Assembly (NCBI GenBank): GCA_038496445.1
Contig: JALMLS010000304.1
Coordinates: forward strand, 62,001 to 126,000
DNA length: 64,000 nt
Direction: 5' to 3'
Source: Trichosphaerium sp. ATCC 40318
Lineage: Eukaryota; Discosea; Flabellinia; Trichosidae
The notes below the pieces were generated by a model. It saw nothing but the letters and a program-made list of their open reading frames with translations. It ran no database searches and was not told the origin of the DNA. Positions 1 to 11,524 of the stretch are shown here, one piece after another (position 1 is the first letter of the stretch; every line of letters begins with the position of its first letter). Made by a program: the position numbers and the translations under genes.

Positions 1-492
1 CACAAAAGCAGCCAACGTTCAGGCTCAGGTGCGCGAACGTAAAGGCGGTATTTGCTACGTGTTGGTTCTATAATACTAGTCCGTTGGTAATGTGCACACG
101 TGTAGGGGTTATGAGCCTCAAACCACGTCCTAAATTGTATTGCCTTTCACTACGTGAGTAGTAGCTATTCTACGTAATAAAATAGGAGCGCACATAGGAA
201 GCTTTTTGAAAGAGTGGCGATTATTTTGCTGGCTCTCGTCGGCTATACAAAAAAACTGGACATGTCTATAAATCTATGTGGATGAAGCCACATACCTTGT
301 GCAATCAATTGCTGTGAATTCAGATGACCAACACCAGGTATATTCCTATAAGACCCCGTCATCTGGTGTGGTGCATCTAGTAGGGTTGTAGCAAACTGGG
401 AAATATTGAAACTTTGGAAATTAACTTTTTGATGTATAAGGAGGTATCGGGTACAGTTTTGTGGCCTAACATACAGTGTGGGTTTTATTTAT
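1..492. other. Left-edge non-coding stretch
   Basis: I find no convincing exon here on either strand. It lies just downstream of the stop codon (plus-strand positions 493-495) of the minus-strand clathrin-propeller gene, so the right part is probably its 3' UTR. A CACGTG palindrome is present at 97-102. A gene entering from the left edge cannot be excluded. Confidence 0.4.
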
Positions 493-3400
493 TTACAATT
501 TTTTTTCAATTTGTTTTTTCTTCTTTTTTTCTGTTTTTGGTTTGTATACAAACCAAGCGTACAGAAAAATTACTCCGAATGTAAAGCATCAAACATTGTA
601 TCAATAATGATATAATTATAGATACATAAATGTCTTAGTAGTAACGGTACTGACTTACATAGCTTATTGTTACCACTCAATAACGAAGAAAGCGTCAAAG
701 AACGAATCTACAAAAGAAAATGAGAAAAGATTTATGAGGTAAAAAAAATCCCAAAACGGTTTTTTTTCTCAACAGAGTTCTTGCGTGCTATAAAACGTAA
801 TTACGTTCATCAAAATACGGACCTGTAGTGTTGTACATTCCGCACCAGCAAGACAACAATCAATAGCTTCCCTAATTTCAAGCCAATTAGTGTGAGAACA
901 ACAACAAGAAAGAAGAAAGAAAACCGTACTCAATATCTCCTTCCATATCACAAAGCTGATCTTCAAGGTTTCCCACTTCGCCACTATTTAAAAACCTTAC
1001 TAGCCGTGCAGTTGACTGCAACAGTAAAGATTTATCATTGTTCTACATTAAATGAATAAATCACACCAAAGAGTGCTCGTTGAGCCTCATATTAGACGTA
1101 CCGCCAAAGCTTTGGATACTTGTAGAATGACCCCAATATGTTCTTCGAGTTTTTTGAAGATACCTTCTTCTAACTCTCCCAACTGTGGCACTGCAGACTT
1201 ATACGTCTTTATTGCATCTAAAGCAAGGTCTATACCTTCTTGTATAATTTCTACAACAATAAATCAGTGAACAACGTCAAGAACAACGAGGTAACAGAAA
1301 CAAAAAAAAAAAAGTACCTTCAGGAGCGAACAAGAAAGGAGACACAGGAAGTGCATCCTTTGATGGTAAGAACATGTCTTGTAACCTGCATACTTGATTC
1401 AAACCGCTAGAGAAATCGTTCTCCTGCATTAAAGGTGAGGAAGAGGGTGTAATTACTTCTTAAAGACGTACTCTTAGACAACGAATAATTAACCAAAGAC
1501 AGTGGAACATACGTAATGTAAGAATATCTTCTTCATTACTGAATGCATAATTGGACAGTGGTAATAGTGCCTCTATGAGGCGTTGCTTTGCACAATGTGC
1601 AAGCGCAGGTTTAACAGTGTTCACATTTCCAGCGCGCTCAAATGCGTCCTAGACGAACAAGCATTAGTTGTAAAAGTTTTCTTTCATAGTCAAGAGAAAA
1701 AACTCAACACAAAAGGTAAACTCAATAACGTACATGAACTGCATCACAATGCACCTGTGCATCACTACCATTCCATATAGATACTAGGAAGATACTGAAG
1801 CATGACATAAGCTTATCTAAGAGAGGCCTAGAGTAAAAAGAAATGAGTTTGATTCGCGCAATAGTATACTATTGCGTACTTGATTAAGTCCTTTTCAGGA
1901 CTTCCTTCCATTGAGCGAGAAGCAAAATGTAATGCACTTGCATACTTTCCAACATTATCTATTATATTGTCCATGTGTGCTTGTGTTGTATCCTGGTCGT
2001 TAACATCAGTGTAATCCGGTTCAATATCTGAGAAAGGCTGCAAGTTGTTGGATAGTCTTATAGCTGTCTTACGGTACACGTCATTCTAAACACATAAGGG
2101 TTAGTATTTGAATTGTCAAAAAAACTCAACAGCAAAGAAAAAATGATTAATGGAGGCAACAAGAGAAGTCCAGTTTTTTTCTTCTTTGATTTGATTTACG
2201 CACTCCTACACGCTTTGGAGCGTTGTTGACTTTTAAGAACTCATTGGCTAACTCAGATAACAACGTTAGGTAATCATGGAATGATAATTCATGAACATCT
2301 CCGCTCTGATTACTCATATGGAAATAAAACAACACTTCCTCACGCTCAATCCTGGCTAAATAGAAAGTCAACATATCACGTGTTTGGAGGTGGTTCTGAA
2401 CATTACCTGAATCAGGGAGTTCATTACGATCATCAATGTTAAGAACAGGTAGCTCTGGTAGCTTACGATGAGAATCATTTGACTGCATCATAATTCTTCT
2501 AGCAGGTTCCTTCGCTCTTTGAGGACCACGTGCTTCTTTCAAGCTCAATTGTCTTCTTACTTCAGCAATCCTCTCATTTGTTTTATTCTTCTTCCTTTGT
2601 GCTGCACTATGTATCTTCTGCTCTTTAGCTAACTCCTGGCGATCTTTCATAGCTTCTAATGCCTCTTCAAAGAAGCTATCTTTCCCGTATTTATGCATTA
2701 CTCTTTCGAGGTGTTCCCACTCCTCGTCTAGTCTATCTTGTTCTCTTTCTTGTTCAACTCCTATTTCTTCTAATTGTGCACGCTCTGCCGATAGAGCTTC
2801 TTTCTGACGTGCAACGTATTTCTGATGTGCCATCTTTATTTTATCAAACTCTGTCCTTTGTAAATCGAGCCATCTCTTTTGCTCTTCAAGTCTAAGACGT
2901 AGAGCTTGTGTTCTATCAAGATTATTGTATTTTCTAGCAGAAGAAAGAAGACTCTCTGAAGTAGTGGAAGAGTCATCAGTCTAAGAGAAAATATTAGATG
3001 GATACCAGTATACAAAGAAAGCGTACAGCTGGGCTTGGTAGCTCCCTTCCTGGCGTAGGTGTAGGTGTTGCTGAAGGTGTACCTGTAGATGATTCTGATA
3101 AGTTATCCAAAGAGAGTTCAATCATAGTTTCAGAAGGTTGACGTCTACTCCTCTTTGATTTTTTCTTTTTTGACTTTTTACGCCCTATTTTTCAAAATAT
3201 GAGCATAAAGACCAAGAAAGAAAAAATGACATACGGCTTCTTTTGGACTTAGGTGACTTGATGCCTCTTTGAACACGTCTCTTGAACGACCTAGCAAGCT
3301 CTTCATCGCCAATTACGCCCTCAATGAAAGGAATGATGCACTCCATATTGATATTAACAGTTATAACCTTTTGCAAAAAGTTAGAATTAAAAAAAACCCA

Positions 3401-5055
3401 CTATGAGTTAATGTGTTGTCTCGTACTTGTCCTTTGGTATTTACAACCATTATACCGCCATTAGGAGTTGCTACAGAGCAAAATATAGGATCCAAAGTCA
3501 ATCTACAAAAGAAAAATCAATCCCACAACACATGACTGAGTAAATCGTATACCTGTTAATATACAACACAGATGTGGACTCTAGATCGTAAACTTGCACA
3601 AAACCGGCAAGTGTAATCATATAAAGGACACCATAGCGTTTACTATACTGAATTGTGATAGGGTAGTCATCTGGCGCTTCTTCAGATATGTATATTTCAA
3701 CGACTTGATTTTTGAAGCTACCATGAGTTCCAATTTTCTCAAGGAACAACTACAACAGAAAAACTCTCAATCAGTACTATCTATAAACCGCACTACCATA
3801 AGGAAACATTACGTACATAAGCTTTATCATCACTACGGTTAGCATAGCATAGAACACTAGTTGTACCACCACCTCTTCCTTTAATATCTACAATAACTGC
3901 GACATGACCTACGAAAGAGTCAATTGTTTGTTCTCATGTACGCGCTAAAATTCATAAAATTGGCTTGCCTTCAAGTACTCTTGTTTCTTTTGTTGCAGTA
4001 TCATAGAGCTGAATGTTTCCGACAATTCTCTTATCCTAGAGGTCATCAGTAAGTACTACGTCATTTACTGTATCATTGAGTATACTTACACGCTCTGTTA
4101 CTCCTTGGATAAGACACTGAGTCATTTTAGAGTCAGTAACATAATTAATTATTTTACAATCATCCAAGGACATTTGACGATCAAAAACTTTCACGTAGTT
4201 TTGTCCAGGAGCTAAAAAAAACAACACAGAGTGAGTAATTGAGCGAAGCTGTTAACATAACTCCTATTTGACGCAATACATCTCTGCTAACGCAAAGAGG
4301 AGAGGAGTGTACTTTTCGCAAAATGCGAGCAGAAAAACGTACCTGAAACGTCTAGGTGAAATACGCTACGATCGTCTATTATAACCAAAACAGTTGGAGA
4401 TACCCACTGCCAAAAGTGGACATCAGTAGGGAAAGTAAACTTTCTAAGCGTAGATCGCTTTCTTATGTTGTATATTTCAATATCTCTAAAGTCTTAATTG
4501 CCCAATTAGCCACATTAAATCGTTGTTTTGTTTTTTGAATTGAAATAGAAAAAAAACCAGACTATCTTACTTATAAACGCTAAAAGTGTCTTTTTGTGGT
4601 TATATATTGCCGAGTCTGCGGCTATTTGTTGTACTGAGCTCTTTTCGTCAGGGTCCTTGGTATCAACTATCACTATCATCTCCTCTTGGTTTACAACAAT
4701 ATGGCGCGACCCAGGTTGCATGGTCAGCGCCGAAAATGTCACGTAATCAGGATCTACTCCATGATTTGACAACTACGGGCGTTAATTGGTAAAAGAGGAA
4801 AGGTCGTAAAACTAAAGATATCGTATCTAGTAGGATTACGTACAATTAGCAATTCTTTGCATGTTATCGGTAACTCGTCCAAAAAGGGCTGTGGCTCTGC
4901 GAAATGTACTCTAGACTACAATTAGCGAGATTCCGAGCGTTTGTACCAATCTTGGCTTTATTATGCTGTTCTTAAACGGCAAACAACTATTGGAAGCCTT
5001 ACCGCGAAGGATGGTTGTAGCCCGTGTTTGGCAAAATTGTTTTTTTACAAAACAT
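493..5055 (-). CDS. Clathrin heavy-chain N-terminal propeller fused to a coiled-coil and helical tail
   Basis: The first exons match the clathrin heavy chain terminal domain. An opening LPITCKEL...NHGVDPDYVTFSALTM corresponds to the family's LPIRFQEHLQL...LGINPANIGFSTLTM, followed by ADSAIYN, ITLAGFVQVYDLES and INMECIIPFIEGVIGD, the end of the seven-bladed propeller. That domain binds adaptor clathrin-box peptides in the real heavy chain. The helical leg is absent: a Lys/Arg-rich stretch (about 3130-3290), a Ser/Thr/Pro linker and a charged coiled coil (about 2500-2960) follow, with all junctions in frame. Downstream exons (about 2080 down to 493) encode a helical region ending in a Lys-rich tail. 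I place the start at ATG 5055-5053, joined by an intron to the exon near 4915; the first intron and the junction near 2150 are the least certain. The C-terminal helical part matches nothing I know. A triskelion is not expected without the leg and trimerisation region. Confidence 0.7.
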
Positions 5056-6336
5056 AGCGAAGATGCTATACACGTACGTTTTTTCCGTCCTTGGGGCAGG
5101 TGGAGATCTTATAAGCGACGTTGGCTCCATAGTTTATTTAAACGTACACTAACGTTAGTATCTCGCAACCGACACTACACGTAAAAGGCGTGTTTTCTAT
5201 TGCAACTGCTACAGAACTGCGCAGTGAAGTGTTTTGACCTGTTTGGTGCAAGCGTATACAAATCAAGAAAGCGTGGTACACCACAACACATTGTCAGACA
5301 AACTCAATACTACACTTGTGGTTACTATGCAACTTATTTAAAATACAATAGTACAAAACGCTTTCTAGATACTACACAAGTCGTAATCTCTACCACAAGC
5401 TGTCTGAGTTCTTTTCATAAGCAATCTCGCAATGTTTACGCGTTTTTTAAACTTTGTCAATAACGAGTGTTGGTTTACATCGCGTTTACACGTCAATAAA
5501 CTCGTGCTTCGCCATTTCCGCACATCTACCGTATTATAATTTAAGTGTAAAGTGTCACTCAAATTTTGGTTGTTTAATTTCGTTATGTGTTGGTAGTGCT
5601 GGAAACCTCTCAGCGCGGTTATCTCGTGGTGGAGCTGGTGATTTACTCGCTTGCCACTATTCATACATTAGAGCGTAAAGTGGTTTGTTTGTACCTTTTT
5701 GTAAACTATTATTATTACAAGCAATACGAACAAAATAACAGTTATCATTCGAGAGCAACGTCTACACCTCACAAGGTAAGGATTTTGCCTTCAAAACCTG
5801 GTGAGCCAAAAACCGTGTGCAGGCTAAAATTTAGTCGCAAATGGCAACGGCCTAGTCAACGTAATAAACTTGATAAGAAATGGGCAAATGCCCAAAAATC
5901 AGAAACCACCAACAGTCTCCAAATCTACAACTGATCGTCCTACCGCTGCAAACTTTACCACAGCTTTCCAACGATGCAACAAGGAGGTTAAAAGTGTGGT
6001 TTTGAAGCAACCTCTATTTTTCTGCTTGCTTGTTAGAGCTCGTTCGGTCATGCGTGGTGGATCTAACAATATAAAAGTACAAAGTACGCATACTCAGGCA
6101 ACCAGAACGCCAATTAAACCGTAATTGGCGCATAGCGAAAATTGCCCAGTTTTCTAGTCGTTTCTAGGACCTGATAGTGCGTGAACGCTCCAAATCAACA
6201 ATAAGACGTACAATACTAGCTTTACAGCAACCTTCCAAATTATGAATTGTTCGCAACTTTCTGGTGGTTCTATACTACCGTTTAAGCCAGATATCTGTTA
6301 TTTCTCAATAGTTACAACACCTTCAAACCTCTCAAC
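5056..6336. other. Divergent intergenic region, no convincing gene
   Basis: About 1.3 kb lies between the minus-strand clathrin-propeller gene and plus-strand INO1, so it should hold both promoters. Open stretches exist on both strands (for example plus 5587-5934 and minus 5365-5664), but their products are low in recognisable motifs and resemble no family I know. I cannot rule out a small fast-evolving gene, particularly the basic stretch encoded at about 5790-5930. Confidence 0.35.
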
Positions 6337-8140
6337 ATGCTCGTAAACAACTTTACCGTAGACTCCTCAAAAGTAAAAGTCACTGATGAAACTATCACCT
6401 CTCAGTACGAGTACTCCACCACAAAGGTAGAGAAGAAGAACGACAGCTATGTTGTTACCCCAGTCACAACAAACTACACTTTCCAAACCAAAAGAAAGTT
6501 GCCAAAAACTGGGTACGTGGCGCAGACTCTTTTGCAACGTTGTTTAAACTGCTTTCTCACTTACCACGTAGTGCTATGATTGTCGGTATTGGAGGTAACA
6601 ACGGAACCACTCTTGTAGCTGGTATCCTCGCTAACAAACTGTACGTATATATCCAGAACGCCATAATTTTTCATTTATTCTGCTTTCCCCTTTTTGTTCC
6701 CAAACTCACCCCCGCGCTTAGTAACATGAAATGGAACACCAAAGAAGGTCCACAAAGCGCTAACTACTTCGGTTCCATCACACAAGCCTCAACTGTAGAA
6801 CTCGGTGAAACCGCTACAGGCGAGAAAATCTTTGTTCCATTGAGCAAAGTCCTCCCTATGGTAGAACCTAACGATCTCGTAATCACTGGGTACGCATTTT
6901 ACCCTTTTTTGTCAAAAAGTACCCAAAAAAACCCCAACAACTATCAAAATATCCCCAATACGTTCTAACTCTTCTTTTTAGATGGGATATCTCATCCATG
7001 AACCTTGCTGACGCCATGGGCCGCGCAAAAGTCTTGAACTACGACTTACAACGCCAATTGGTCCCACACATGAAAGAAATGAAGCCACTCCCTTCAATCT
7101 ACTTCCCTGACTTTATCGCCGCCAACCAAGCCGACCGCGCTGATAACGTAATCGAAGGAAAGTCAAAGAAGGAACTTTTGGAGCACATCCGTAACGATAT
7201 CCGCAAGTTCAAGAAAGATAACGATTTGGACCAAGTCATCGTCTTGTGGTCTGCTAACACTGAGCGTTTCGCTGAAGTTCGCCCAGGCCTCAACATGACC
7301 GCTGACGAATTGATGGCTTCCATCGAAAAGGACGAAGAAGAAGTATCTCCTTCAACCATCTTCGCTTTGGCTTCTATCCTCGAAGGTTCCCCATACATCA
7401 ACGGTTCTCCACAAAACACCTTCGTTCCTGGTGTTATCCAAATCGCTGAACAACACAACGTACCAATCGGTGGTGATGACTTCAAATCCGGTCAAACAAA
7501 ATTCAAATCCGTCATTGTCGATTTCTTGGTTTCCTCCGGTATCAAGCCTGTATCTATTGTTTCATACAACCACTTGGGTAACAACGACGGAAAGAATTTG
7601 TCATCCCAAAGACAATTCCGCTCCAAGGAAATCTCCAAGAGTAACGTTGTTGATGACATGGTCGAGTCAAACAACATCCTTTACAAAAAGGACGAGCACC
7701 CAGATCACTGTGTCGTAATCAAATACGTACCTCAAGTTGGTGATTCCAAGCGCGCTATGGACGAGTATGTTTCCCAAATTTTCTTGGACGGTACCAACAC
7801 CGTCTCTATGCACAACACATGCGAAGACTCCCTCCTCGCTACTCCTCTCATCATCGATCTTGTTTTGCTTACTGAGTTGATGACTCGTATCACCTACAAG
7901 ACCGAGAGCATGAGCGAATTCGACTCATTCCATCCTGTCATGTCAATCTTGTCTTTCTTGCTCAAGGCTCCTTTGACACCTCCTGGTACTCCAGTTGTCA
8001 ACGCTTTGTTCAAGCAACGTGCTTGCATTGTCAATGTCTTGCGTGCTTGTGTCGGTTTGCCACCTGCTAACCACATGACTTTGGAACATAAAGTCAAATC
8101 CTGTGGAAAAGTTCCATCCGTCAACGGTGCTATGCACTAA
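6337..8140 (+). CDS. INO1: Inositol-3-phosphate synthase
   Basis: This enzyme converts glucose 6-phosphate to 1L-myo-inositol 1-phosphate using NAD+, the first step of inositol synthesis, in the cytosol. Four exons join cleanly: 6337-6512, 6572-6640, 6722-6889 and 6982-8140. They give about 523 residues, the usual eukaryotic length. Family motifs are plain: [10 protein letters not shown] (NAD+-binding glycine loop), [62 protein letters not shown] and the C-terminal catalytic region. Introns begin GTACGT, GTACGT and GTACGC, and the last has a CTAAC branch-like site. Codons in the long last exon favour C-ending forms far more than the neighbours do, which suggests high expression. The start is the first ATG in frame, and nothing coding lies upstream. 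Confidence 0.97.
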
Positions 8141-8656
8141 ATTTTTCTGTAATTAAACAACCCTTGTATAAAAAAAAACCAAAAACAACTTATAATAATA
8201 AACCCACGGTTTAAATCACTCTGGCTCGTATTTTTTTTTGTGTAATGTGCTTTTTGTTTAGTACAGCTAGACACCTTTTAATTCGTGTTTTTAACTTAGT
8301 AGCTACTTCCTCTGGCAGTTTCTATGTAGATTGTTTATTCATGTGTTACAGTTGAGGCTTCTGTAGGCGTGTGATTACACTCACGTAACTATCTTACTAG
8401 AACAATACATAAAGATAGAATTGATGTTTCATAGTAACTTCTCGCTAACATTTTTTTATTTCAACATTTTCTTGCTTTTTTCTGTTTGTGTCCTTGGTGC
8501 TGTTGTCAAGAGAGCGAACCTTTCAAGCACGTGCCGTAGAGTTCAGTGAACCTGTATTCAAGGTGTATACAGATAGGAGTACGTTGTTGGTCAATTATTT
8601 TAATGTTTTTTTAAACGAAATTCGCTCTTGATTCGCTACAGTAAGAACAGACCGAC
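8141..8656. other. INO1 3' flank and promoter of the coronin-BTB gene
   Basis: This AT-rich spacer lies between two plus-strand genes. An A-rich stretch and AATAAA-like words near 8170-8205 probably mark the INO1 polyadenylation region. A CACGTG palindrome lies near 8530. I see no gene in it. Confidence 0.5.
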
Positions 8657-11367
8657 ATGGAGGTAGATATATCACTGGCTCCAAGTGAACGGTCACAGTC
8701 GTTTAATGGTGCGATTTTGACACCTATCAATGTATTTATTGATAAATAGAGATACATATCAATGACAGAGCGCATACGAACCTACTACACGCAAATAGTG
8801 CGTATTTTGCTGTACCGGGCAAAGCTTTAGGGTAAAAACGATTTAAAAAGCGTAAAACTTACTTAAACACAGGTCGTTGGGTATATATGATGTTAATCTG
8901 CCCGGTAAAATACATCAAGCGCCTCATTTGCAGGGTAAGGTTATTTTTAGTCTCCAGAAGCATTTATTCACTTGTAGCTGATCCCAAACCTATCCTTGAC
9001 TTTAAATTTTGCCCATTTCGTAAACATGTCCTTGCTAGCTCCCTCGACAACGGCCGTATTTTCATTTGGAACTTTCAGGATGGAAACTTTGATAGTGCCC
9101 CAACAAACTTCATCTCACATAAACATACTGCGAATTGTGTACCTGCCAAAACACTTAACTTTGTTCATCAATGCCTACTTTTATATCATTGACGTTCCCT
9201 TTCGAAATAGCTTCAATGGAATCCTTGTGTTGAGGATTGTTTGGCGAGCGCCGGAGGGGATAAACAAGTACACTTTAGTGACGCTAGAAGGTCTGACTTT
9301 TTTGTTGTTTTTTTGAAAAAGAGTAAACGTTGTAATTAGAGCGACTGTACTTTCTTCTATTGATACACCTGGTAAGTGTAGTAGTATATCCTGGAACTAC
9401 AATGGTACTCTTTTGAGCACGTGTGATGATGCACGTCGTTTATCAGTTCTTGATCCAAGAACAAGAGCAGTTGCATCAGTTAGTTTATTAACTAGAGTTT
9501 TCTTTAATTAATGTTCGTTTAGCAAGCGCCTGTAATACGATCTTTAAAGTACTCTCAAGTTCATTATCTTGGTCGTAATAGTCCTGAACGTCTTGTGACA
9601 TCAGGGTTTTATAGAGGAATGCGACAACTTGTATTCTGGGATTCCAGAAAATTATCAGAAACACTCTTTAGCCGAGACTTTAATCAAGGTTTGAGAACTC
9701 TTTTTCTTTTCTTTCTTATTATCTTGCCTAGGTAGCAATCCTATCATACCACTTATAGATTACGATGCTGGATTTCTCTACGCTGTTGGAAAGGCATGAG
9801 TCCTTGTCACCGTTGAAGTACAGTTTTACTCAAAAGTTCTTACAGGGCGACACGTATGTTTCTTTGATGTCTCTAAATGACGATATGCCATATCTTGAAT
9901 TAAACATGAATTATGGGATTTCCACAAGTGGTATAAAATGGGCAACTTTGTTGCCGAAAAGCCTAATTGAGGCTAGTCGTGGAGAAGTACGTGAACAAAA
10001 AAAAAAAATGGAAAAATAAGATATACAAACTCTTAAACTGTTTTTAGGTTTCAAGACTCCTCGTCTTAACACACGACAATATAGTCAAACCAGTGAGTTG
10101 TTTTGTAAAGCAAAATAAAGACACGCCTGGCAGTGATGATGACAGCATGTTCTTACCTAAATTTTACCCAATGGTGAGAAAACAAAGTTCAACACTTCAC
10201 ATCTCGAATTGGCCTTTAAGCACACCTTCAGCTGAATACACTGTTACAAGTACGTTGAATATTTGCACGTGATACTTTCGATCCATTCTAACTTTCGTTT
10301 TTCAATTGACAGGTCCTGGAGGAAAGCTTGCTAATGCTCTAATGGGAGCTTGTCTAAGCGAAGACTATGCGGATTTTAAGTTCTTGCTGGATTACGGAGT
10401 TGAAGTTTTTGCCCATCGTGTTGTTCTCAATGCAAGAAGTAAAGCTCTAAGGAATGGTGCCTTGGCTGTCAATGGAAATACATTGGCTTTACCTGGTATA
10501 CATAGAAAGGCCTTAGAAGGGGTATTGATTTTCATCTACACTGATATTGTAGACGTTGTCACTTACCGACAGGTTTTTGATGAAATGATAGTTCTTTCTG
10601 AAAAGTTTGAAATAGAACAAGTTTGTGGTTATTTAAAAGAGCTAAAAAACTACGAATACATTCCTTATAAATCCCTTTATGGCGAGCACATGTCGAATTT
10701 ATTAGACAATGGATCTACATTCACTGATATAGCTTTTATTTTTGAAGATGGGAGGAAGATCTTGGCTCATAAAGTAAGAGGAATCGAGATTGTGTTTGTT
10801 TTTATTTTGACTTTTTTTAATTAAAGGTTGTACTTGTTGCTAGATCGACTTATTTCAGAGCAATGTTTCAAAGTGGTATGGCTGAGACCAGTGGTGATAA
10901 AATATCTATTAAAGGTTGTACCTATGAAACGTACTATGCCCTACTACGCTTCTTGTACAAAGGTAAGTTCCACGTAAAACAAACAAAGGAGATAGTCTTT
11001 GTCTTGATGTTAATCTTTATTTACTTGGCTTTTAGGCCCCTCTGCTATATCTCCTGATAGTGTATGTGAACTATGGATGGTGTCTAGAAAATACCTTATG
11101 CATGAGCTTGAAGCAGAGTGCAATTGTTTTATCCAAAAAAATCTCAATGTTGATACATGTATGGCTTTGCTAACAAATATGTCTCTTCCAGAATATTCGT
11201 CAAGACTATATACAGTATTACTAACTTATGTATCACAAAATTTGAATGAATTCAAAGAACTAGGACAACTTGTGCTACTAACAAAAGAACAACTAGATTT
11301 TGTACTGGAACACGTGACTTATCAGCAAAAAACAAGTGCATTGGAGTCTCTACAGTCGAAAAAATAA
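8657..11367 (+). CDS. Coronin-type WD40 propeller fused to two BTB domains
   Basis: Thirteen exons join in frame to about 691 residues. I place them at 8657-8708, 8750-8831, 8873-8934, 8978-9138, 9211-9290, 9340-9478, 9523-9688, 9732-9793, 9846-9986, 10048-10249, 10313-10773, 10827-10962 and 11036-11367. The first half follows coronin: ADPKPILDFKFCPF, LASAGGDKQVHFSDAR, SSISWNYNGTLLSTC, DDARRLSVLDPR, FLYAVGKGDTYV, then the region equivalent to PYIHFLNTF. The coronin actin-binding N-terminus is shortened, and no coronin C-terminal coiled coil is seen. Two BTB/POZ domains with BACK-like helices follow, each with the typical phrases (DFKFLLDYGVEVFAHRVVLNARS and FEDGRKILAHKVVLVARSTYFRAMF). BTB proteins often recruit cullin-3 ligases, so an actin-linked ubiquitin adaptor is a reasonable inference. 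One intron (9794-9845) uses a GC donor. Confidence 0.85.
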
Positions 11368-11524
11368 ATAAAACTGTAATCACAGTCAACAAAGTAGACT
11401 CACCTTGACATCCAAGGCAAGGATGTATTTACCAAAAAGATTTGGCGAAAACAACTTAAACACAAGATCAGTGTTGAAAAAATTGGTTTACGTTTATTTA
11501 ATAGATAGGATATAAAGTTCATGT

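Noticed and set aside
5365-5934. Overlapping open frames of 75-115 codons on both strands
   Set aside because: No motif, no splice structure and no family resemblance; opposite-strand frames overlap each other. Treated as chance openings in a promoter region.
7099-8137. Long antisense open frames across INO1
   Set aside because: They are shadows created by the codon bias of the real INO1 exon on the plus strand.
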